Source: Toxotes chatareus (taxonomy: Eukaryota; Chordata; Actinopteri; Toxotidae). From it: DNA of 64,000 nt. A program made the position numbers and the translations under genes. Where the stretch lies: positions 21,711,834 to 21,775,833 of the forward strand of contig CM028885.1 in NCBI GenBank assembly GCA_016801885.1, read 5' to 3'. Under the pieces are notes generated by a model. It was not told the DNA's origin. It saw only the letters and a program-made list of their open reading frames with translations, and did no database searches. Positions 40,401-49,700 of this stretch are shown piece after piece (position 1 is the stretch's first letter; each line of letters starts with the position of its first letter).

Positions 40401-43400
40401 CGCACTGTTGCACATCTCTGTGTGTTACCGCCACCTACAGATCAGTGGAATATTGCGAAAGCCATCGGCAGGAATGTGCATTGCGTCAGCTCCACAATAG
40501 AGTTCAAAAACTCTGCAGGGAACCTTTAAGCGTTTGAGCTAAACTACAGGCACATAAGAATTATTTCATTTGTTCAGTATGGTGACAGTGGAGCTTCAGT
40601 AATGGACTGCTCTGAGATTTCCCCGGTTTAAGGCGAAACATGGGCCAGACCTCGAGACAGACCCAGAGTAAGTTTTCCTTTTCTTTGACTCTTTATCTCC
40701 ACTTTGTGTTGGTGCAGCATGAGTTCAAATCTGCAGAGGTAAATGCCATTATACTGAAAATTAAATACAGAAACAGTAAAAACTATACAAGCATCTGATC
40801 CAGAGGAAAGTGTAAGAAAAAAAAAAGCACACTGGCAGTTCTGATATAAGGACACAATATCCTTGCCAGCACAGACTGATAACATAGTGCTGGAAAACAA
40901 AATGAAACAGGAGATAAATATAGAAACAGGAGTGATTTATTACACAGCATTGGAGGAAGTACTCTATGTGCTGTATTGAGACAATCCAGTGTAAGCTAAT
41001 ACTGCAAAGGACTGACCTTGTTTTTTTTTTGAAACCCGCAGATGCTCTGATAGGTATCCACAGGGTCCAGCTGTGGAAACTATTGGTCCTGATGTTTATG
41101 TGTGTATCTGTGCGTAAAGCATAATGGTGATGAAATATAGGATCATACTTTGTTAGTAAAATCTTTCATCTCTGGATTAAAAAAACAAAACAATTGAATC
41201 TGAAACTAAGACACATTAAAAATTAATTATTGGTTTGCAGCCGTCCAGGCGTGTGCCCTCAAGAAGACAGATACAAACACAACTGAACAAGGTATTCAAG
41301 TTCTGTCCAATATCACACAATGTTTAAGTGGTAAAACATATACTGCCACTGCTTTTTCTTGACTTTTAAAAGTTTAAAAGTCTATGATTCTATAGTAGTG
41401 TACAGTACAGTTCATTTAGTTTGTACAGTTCAACTGTTCATTTTGGTGAACTGCTCATGAGCTTAGTTCAAAATTAAAAAATGTGAACTACGAACTCGAA
41501 CTAGTTCACTTTAATCTGTGCGACCTGAACTTTGAACTAGTTTTTGTTTAGTGTGAACTTGCACAACACTGGTCATCTTCAGACCAAAGCAATGATATGT
41601 GACATATTCCCTCATTATACTGTACGTATCACTGCTTTTGCAATAACAAGCTCATTAAAGATATACCATACCATCATAGGTGATGAGGCATGCCAACATT
41701 AATTATGCATTGTTACTATAATGGCGCCGTATTAGCATAACTGTTTGTGTTTGTTATTACTCATTCATTAAAGTTTATATACTGTAGCTCAGAGGAACAA
41801 AGGCAATGCACAAGGGAATGAACTTTGACGTGTAATCTCTGACCAGGGCAACAGTGGCAGCACTGCTAAGGTTTGTTCTTCCTCTTCATTAAGCTAAATT
41901 CTATTATAATCTGTGACTTTACATCAATAAATAACAGTGTCTACGTGACCGAACAGTGATGCTCCTTCCTGGTTGGGTGAGATAGTCCATCAGGGTGCAT
42001 CTTGTTTTTCCCTCAGCTCATTTCCTGTCCTCCTGTCCTGGCTAAATCTCTGAGCAGCTCCCACACCCTCGCTCGATCTCCATCTCTGTTTGTGTGCCAC
42101 CTCTCTTAAATCCTGTCTCAGCCAGTTTACTGTAGACATCAATGTGTGATATATCATTTATATCAAGTCTCCTACTTCCCTGTTTCATGCTTCATTTTGC
42201 ACAGTGATGTTAAAACATTCAAGTAAAGCAACACAAAGCAAAACACATTTTTGAGTGGAGGAGCACGAGAACATTAATTGCGGGTCTGTGAAGGGACGTG
42301 AACTTCTTGCTCGTTACATAAAAGAACACAACTACCTGCATTCACATTGAAAATTGGTACTGGACATAAACTGCGCTCTACAGATTCATCCAACTTGAAC
42401 TTTATTCATAGGGTTACCGGGCTGACTCAGAGGAAACGTTCTGAGTTGTACTCAAGAGCAAACATTCTTAAAATTGCTGCTCTTAAAGAAAAGTGGACTC
42501 GAAAACTTCAAAATCTAATTTCAGTGCTGCTCTCATTTATTTTACTTATTTCATTTTATTTTTTTTACTGTCTAACCCCTGTGCTGTTATCACATACGTC
42601 TCTGTGACCGCCACAGACACGCTGCTAGGAGACACACTGACACATTTTCTACCAGTCCTTAGGATGGATTAGTCAGAGCAACTATTAGTGACAGCAGGGT
42701 GGCGGCTGATTATAGCCTCCTTCCTGCCACTGTGTCCTTGGGCAAGGCTTTTGACCCCAATTACTGAGAGCGGCGTGCCGTGACTTTCCCTGCAGCTGTT
42801 AGGTTATAAAGCCGCTCTGCCTCCTCTCTGTTTGTTTAGAGGAGACAGGAAGAAGAGCAGAGAGGAGAGGAATAGAAGTTGAGTAGAGCGAACCTTTATT
42901 ATCCCTGAATGTCAGCTTGTTGTACAGCTCGCAGTCACGTGAGAACACAGAAACCAACAAACTGTATGTATATAAGAAGTAGAGGAGAGGAGGGAAGAAA
43001 AAAAAAAGAAAGAACATGATAGGGGAGTAAAACATGGACGGAGAGATAAGAAAGACACGAAGATATGAAGATATGAAGAAAGAAGCAAAGAGGGAGGCGT
43101 GGCAAAGGGAAGAAGATAACTGAGAGGTCGAGACTGAAACAAGGAGGAGTGACTGAAACGAATGAGATCACATTTGAATCCTAATAAAATATCAGATGAG
43201 AATGGAATGAAAATCAAATGATGTGAATGAAATGTGTCACATGAGAATGAAATGCAGGAAATGTGAATGAAATGACACTAAGAAAGACGTATGAAGGAAA
43301 GAAAGTGAGATGTAAATGACAGCAGATGAGATCAGAATTAAATTAAGAAATTAGAAATGAAAAGAAAATGAAATAAATGAGATGGTAATAATGAAATGAT

Positions 43401-46400
43401 GAAGCATAAAATGACATAAGGTAGTGAAAGAAGAGAACAGCCTAGAGACTGAGATTAAGAATTAAATGAGAGTGAAATGAATGACATGGGGATGACGTTA
43501 AAGTAAGGAGAATAAAATGAATGAGAATAAAATCACACTGAGAGTGAAATGAATGACTGGAACGATGTGTAAGCTAAATTAAGAGGAAGGTAGTGAAATG
43601 AATGAAATAAAAGTTGAATGAGATAAAGGGAGAAATGAAAATGAGCAGGAGCTGAGGAGAAAACAGAAAAAAAGACACACAAGAGGAGACGGAAGATGAG
43701 CAAACAGCAGATAAATAGAAAAGGCAGAGAGCAGAGAGAGAACTCCGAGTGCAGATGAAGCTCAGCTGTAGAGTAGACTAATAAAAATGATTATAGGATT
43801 AGGCCGTAGCTGCAGGCTGAGACTGGATCAATATCTAACCACCAGGCCTTCTGCTTCCCTGCTAGCTACTACATATTACTCGAATTAACTGCAAAACGGC
43901 CCTGACAATAACAGTGCTATGTGTGGGCATGTGGAAAATCACTGACTGTTTCAGGGAGCAATGTTCTCTCTGTTTACCATTAACATAAATATATAAAAGC
44001 ACAATTGTTGGTTCTCTGTGTTCCATCAGTCTATCTTCCTGTTCTTCTACACTGGTTTTAGCAATTCTTAGAAAAAATGGCTTTTAGAGATGGATTTAAT
44101 GAGAGGTCACTGACAGATCTGGGAACAGCAAGAAGAATCACCCGAGGTTCTCAGGCCTCGATCCGGCTCGGAGGAGGAATTCAATTCATGTGTATAAGTA
44201 AGAACCTGACTGTGCCACGCTTTAAAAACCAGCAGCAAAATCCACTAACACTGACAGGTTCCCAGTGAAGGACAGAAAGGACTGGAATAACATGATGTCT
44301 TGGAGGGTGTTGCTGTTAAATGCTTTTTTGGCTTTGGCAAGAAGGAAGCTAGGTGCATTGCTAACACCTGGAGGGAAAAAAAAGAGCAAGAGACGCTGCA
44401 GTCAGTGGTGCTGGTGGGAGAAATTAAAAAGTCTTTTGTGTTTTTGAGCAAAAGGAAGCACATAAAAGAACAATAAAGGGTCTAAGACAAGGACCCAGGG
44501 GGATCCCAGGAAGTGGAGCCGAGGATGAGGATTATACTGTCACAATCAATCAATCAATCAATTATTCAATAAATAAGAAATCTGACAAATATGAACAAAA
44601 TAAATCAGTTTAAATCAGATATTGTTGTCCAGTCAAGGCTGATGTTTTAGACAGTGACATTGTGCTTTTAAATATCCTTTTCAGTCAGATTAAACTTTAC
44701 TCATATTGAATATCTCCATCTTTCTCTTCTACAAATGTTTCAAATCAACTCCAAAACACATCTCCTTCTCTCTTTTCTCCCTCTCTGTTCCACATCGCTT
44801 TCAGAGTGTTCAGTATCGAGGTAAATGTAAAACCGTGCTGAGATGACAGACAACGAAGCACAGTCAGGGCAGCAGTAAGCGTGGCTGCAGGCCGACAGGA
44901 GACCTGTTGTCCTCCCAGCATGCCAGTTGGCACACCTGGTGTGGTTCAGGTGAGCTGACTCGTAGCAGCTTAACGCAGGTGTGCGAGCTGACACACAGGG
45001 GACAGAGGGGGACAGGGCAGAGCTGCATCTGGAGACGATGCCACAGACAGTGTTTCCAGCTTCAGCAATGTTTTCTACGCTTTAGATTTTTTTTTTTTTT
45101 TTTTTTTTACAGAGACCAACACTGAGTTCCAGACTGAAGGGACATTTCTGCCAATTTCATTATTTAGTCTGACATCACCTGTTAGCTTTGTGTGATGAAG
45201 GATGTGAGGTACATTGAACATAACTGGACATTTTGAATGTGTTTTCATCCTCATGAAATGTTTGCAAGGCCAGTTGTTTAAGGGAGGATTTTTAAAAGCT
45301 TTTTTTTTTTCCATCAAAAACACTGGCTGGCAGCCGTGTTCTCCCACATCACCAGCACCGACTGTTGATCAGCGGAATAGCTTGAAATCATTGGCAAAAA
45401 CATGCACCTCCTCTGTCAAAATCCTGTGTTTTGTGGAGCGATCCATCTACTACAACCTGCATCACCTGACTTCCTCCTTTACTCCTGTCAAAATTTCTAT
45501 GGCCACTAAAAGTCACTTAACAACAAAACGTAACTATGGGTTGTAATAAGTCTTAAAATTATGGTAAGATTTAAAAACACTTTATAGCTGCTGAAGTACT
45601 GAAAGCTCCATAGTCTTTATAAACTCAGCCTATGACATTTTTAATGGTTTATGGATTCAATAAATAAAACAATATTTTACAGAAGATCAAGCTAAAATCT
45701 TAATGACTATATCTTGATGGATCATGCTTCATTTCAGCACCGACCTGCTTCACATTTCTGTCCAGTCCACAACAAAGCAGAATATCTGTTATACTGTATG
45801 AAACCTGACTGAAAGCCCAATATTACCGACCACTAGAGGCTGAACTGTTTATTAAACTATTAAACCAACAACATGAAAGTGCCGAAAGAAGAAACTGTAT
45901 ATTATCAGGCTTTGAATTTTGTGGCTTACATTTGTGGGCCCCCAACTGGGGAGGTCAACAACAGACGAGATGAAATAACAGGTGAGGTGAAATAACAGGT
46001 GAGGTGAAATAACAGGTGAGGTGAAATAAGGGGGTTACAAGATGCAGAATAGGAAATAAGGAAATATATTATTATTTTTTTTAATATGAGTAGATTTATT
46101 GTCTTTGCTTAGTCTGTACAACGTTAAACTCGTTCTCTCCTTTCTAACTAAACATGTCATAAACTGTAAAAGTCACTGTCATAACACATATGAGTAATCT
46201 AGCTAACTAGGCAGTGTGTTAAAACCACAGTGGGTGTTTTTTTTTTTCAAAACAGACTCGAGGCCAGAAATGTAGTTTTTTGAGCCTCAGCAGCTGCTAA
46301 AGAAATGCTGGGCTACTAATATTGATGAATAACCCTGTTTACCTGCTTATGATATATTAGTCATTTTTTTGCTCTGTATTTCCCCTTTAAGGTCACATGA

Positions 46401-46543
46401 AATTCTTTGTGCACCTGTTACTGTGGAAACTGAGCAGAAATCTTTGATTGTTTTTAGCCTTTTTAGGCGAAGAGCTGCCATCTGTGAGCTGTAAACTCCA
46501 ACAGCAAGTTTGTCATGATATGCAAGGCTGCCAGCATAACCAG

Positions 46544-46574
<31 letters not shown>

Positions 46575-46712
46575 CTCATTATTACTCTCACACAACCATA
46601 TAAGGCAAAGGCAGTCCTTTGAAATACACGCACACACAGACGCACACAGCTCAATGTGTGTAGAGTAGAATCTGTTGCACTGCAAGAGTTTTCCATTAAT
46701 ATTAGATTGTAA

Positions 46713-46761
<49 letters not shown>

Positions 46762-49700
46762 AATGCCTGAGGGAGATGATTTATGGCAGCAGAGACACAC
46801 ACTCACACTGTGTAAAGACGAAGCACCCAGCTGGATCCACTCAGCAGAAACTGATAAGCAGCTCTAAGAAGAGAAATGAAAAGAGTCTATTTTCAAACTG
46901 AGAATGAAGCTGCTGTTATCCATCAGGTGTTATCAGGTATCAAAGACACTGACATGAACAGAGAGAGAGAGAGAGAGAGAGGCTGTGATAAAGATTCAAA
47001 CTTTCCAGCACTTCAGCACTTTTGTAAACTTCAGCATTTGCTGAGAATCCAGCAGGAATCTGCGCCAGCTGTCCGTGAGTTCAGAAGAAGCTGTAGCTTT
47101 TTGTATAAGGAGTATGTGGCATTGCTCGCTTCACCTCATCGTTGTTAAAGTAACGGCTCTTTGTCGTTCAGAAATAGGTGTCTGTTACACAAAGGCTCAT
47201 TTTGGCTTAATTCAGACATGACAGGAACCACAGTGCTGACTTAATATTTGGCACATGGTGCATGAGAAGGAGCAGCCAGTTGTAAAGTAATGATATGGAT
47301 GAACAGTATTCCCGGATCTCTCACAGTGATGGGTTTTAAAACGTATTTTACCTTTGAAGAGTTAATTAATGAGCATTGTAAACGCGGGGGACACTTGCCC
47401 CCTCCTCTCACTGTAAGTCCCAATACATTTTCTCATTGATTAGACAGAGAACCCTGCAGCCTGTTTTAAAATGCCTGACAGAGCACACGCATCAAATGAC
47501 GAGACACTGAGCTGAGACTCTCGTTTAATTTGTCTTTGCTAATTTTTCTTGATATTTTAATTAATGTAAACTGAAAATATGAACTGAACTTATCTGAGGT
47601 TAAGAATCTCAACAACTCAAATGTGGCTCATTCACTGATTTTACAGGTTTTTCTATATGTTTTCTGTGTATAAAACTAAAACTAAAATTTTTATAATAAG
47701 TTTTATTTGGAATTTATAATTCCAAATCCACTGACACTTGTCTTTCATATCTCATAATGAACAGTGACAGTGTTTGACAGTGACAGATTTTGTTTGACAT
47801 CGTTGCTCTAGTTTAACAGGAGCTAACCGGTTAGAGTTGGCAGCAGTTGTTGCACTTGGCTGAGAGGCTTGAGAGAGGCAGGGGGCACGTGTGATTGGCT
47901 GAAAGGTGACAGGGTGGTGACAGCACCACTGTCATGAAAAGTGGCATTATGAAATAAAACTTGACATGAAATGCGTGATTGGAAAAAATCTTATAGAAAG
48001 ATTTTTGAAAAGGGGTATAATTAAAATTAAGATAAAAATAATACAATTAAAAATAAATTCTCAATTATTGGTTCATTTGTATGTTTTACACAATTTCTTC
48101 ATGTTATTTATTTAATGTTTATTATCCTTCATGTTGTGGAAGTGGAGCGGCACAGAGGAGGTGAACCTGAATGGAGAGGTCGATCACCTGATTGACTGAC
48201 ATCTCATTAAAGTAAATGGAGTTCAGCTGTGCATCCTGGGCGGGAGGGCTAAAGCCAGGCTGCATTTAATTACTGAGCTTCAGCTGATGCCCTCTAAACT
48301 TAGGTGTATGAGTGGATTTCTATTGGAAATGAAGGTTCGGGTTAAAGACGCAAGAGTTAGAAGAGGAAAGAGTGGGAGAGCTGCACCAGTGCAGGAGCGC
48401 CTGCCTGCCAAGAACATCAGTGTGGGTTAGACAGCGGAATAGTTTCTGTTCGGAAGCACCAGGTTGAAAGTTTTCACTGTTTGTGGACGTGTCAACATAC
48501 AAACAGCAATGCATGCATGCATGTATGTGTGTGATCATTAGACATGAACAATATGACAACACAGATTCTGGTCTTTCTGCATGACACAGGACTTCACCCA
48601 GACTTCGGACGGTGATTGAACATGAGAGCGGTGGAGAGAAACAACACAGCTATGCATCAGTGAGCACCAGTTTGCTGAGGTTGTGTTTGGTGTGTTTGAC
48701 GTGTGGGTGGAAATGTCAGTTTCTTTGTTCCTTATTTTTCATGCTCATTGTAAATTGATACTTTGCAGAGTCCTGTTTAACGGATCATGGTTCTGAATTA
48801 TTTGTATAATAATTTCTTTGAAACTGAGTTACCATAATTATGGCTTTCTGCTGACTGGATCCAGTTGTACTGAATTAATTTGTATTTTCCTTAGTTAATC
48901 TCAGTCATGCATATTTATGATGGAAATGAAGAGTATGTTATTCAATAAAGCTACATAAACTGGATCCTCTCAAAGTCATTTAGCTTTTAATAATCAAAAC
49001 ACAACAGCTAGTGAGTCATGCTGTTATCTCATTGGTCTATTAACACAACCTCTGCTGATCGGTTTGTGTTTGACAAATCAAACACTAAAAATCTTTCTAT
49101 TTTGGTGGCTATAAACATGCCCCTGCTGTGTGCAGGTTCATAACATCAAGCATCACGCAGGGTTTCACGTCACTTCGCAGGCAGCCGCTTCTGAAATGTT
49201 TTGCACTTGTCTGATAGGAAATAAAGAGCACAAGGCAATAAAGGCTATAAAAACTGGGACAGCAGCAACATTTGTAAAAGGCTTCACACTTCCCGAAGAA
49301 ATCTGTTGAAATAGAGCTTGAAGCTATTAACGTAATAGCACAGTATGTATGGTGACACTGTACAGTGACTTCTGACAGTTCCTTGGACTTCATGACTTGG
49401 CTTTTTACTGACATGCAGTGTGAGGTGGGACCTTTAATTGACAGGTGTGAGCCTTTCTAAACTCTGTCCAATCAGCTCAGGCGGCCTCCAATCAAGTTCT
49501 AGACACATGTCAAGGATAATTAAAGCAAAGAAGATGCACCTGTCCACAACGTGGCGCGCCACAGCAAAGGCTCTGAATACTTCTGTGAATGAGAGATCTC
49601 TGTTTTTGATTTTTAATGAAGCAAAAAATTATAAAAACATGCTTTCACTTCAACGATGTGCCTGCTGTAGGAAGGTTTCACACGCCCACATGTGGTGAAG

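Noticed and set aside
42912..43217. Minus-strand frames with signal-peptide-like and membrane-like segments
   Set aside because: Low-complexity translation of a polypurine tract's complement.
44077..44268. 63-codon plus-strand frame with a plausible coding look (SLTDLGTARRITRG)
   Set aside because: No recognised homology, no supporting splice sites and no neighbouring exons.
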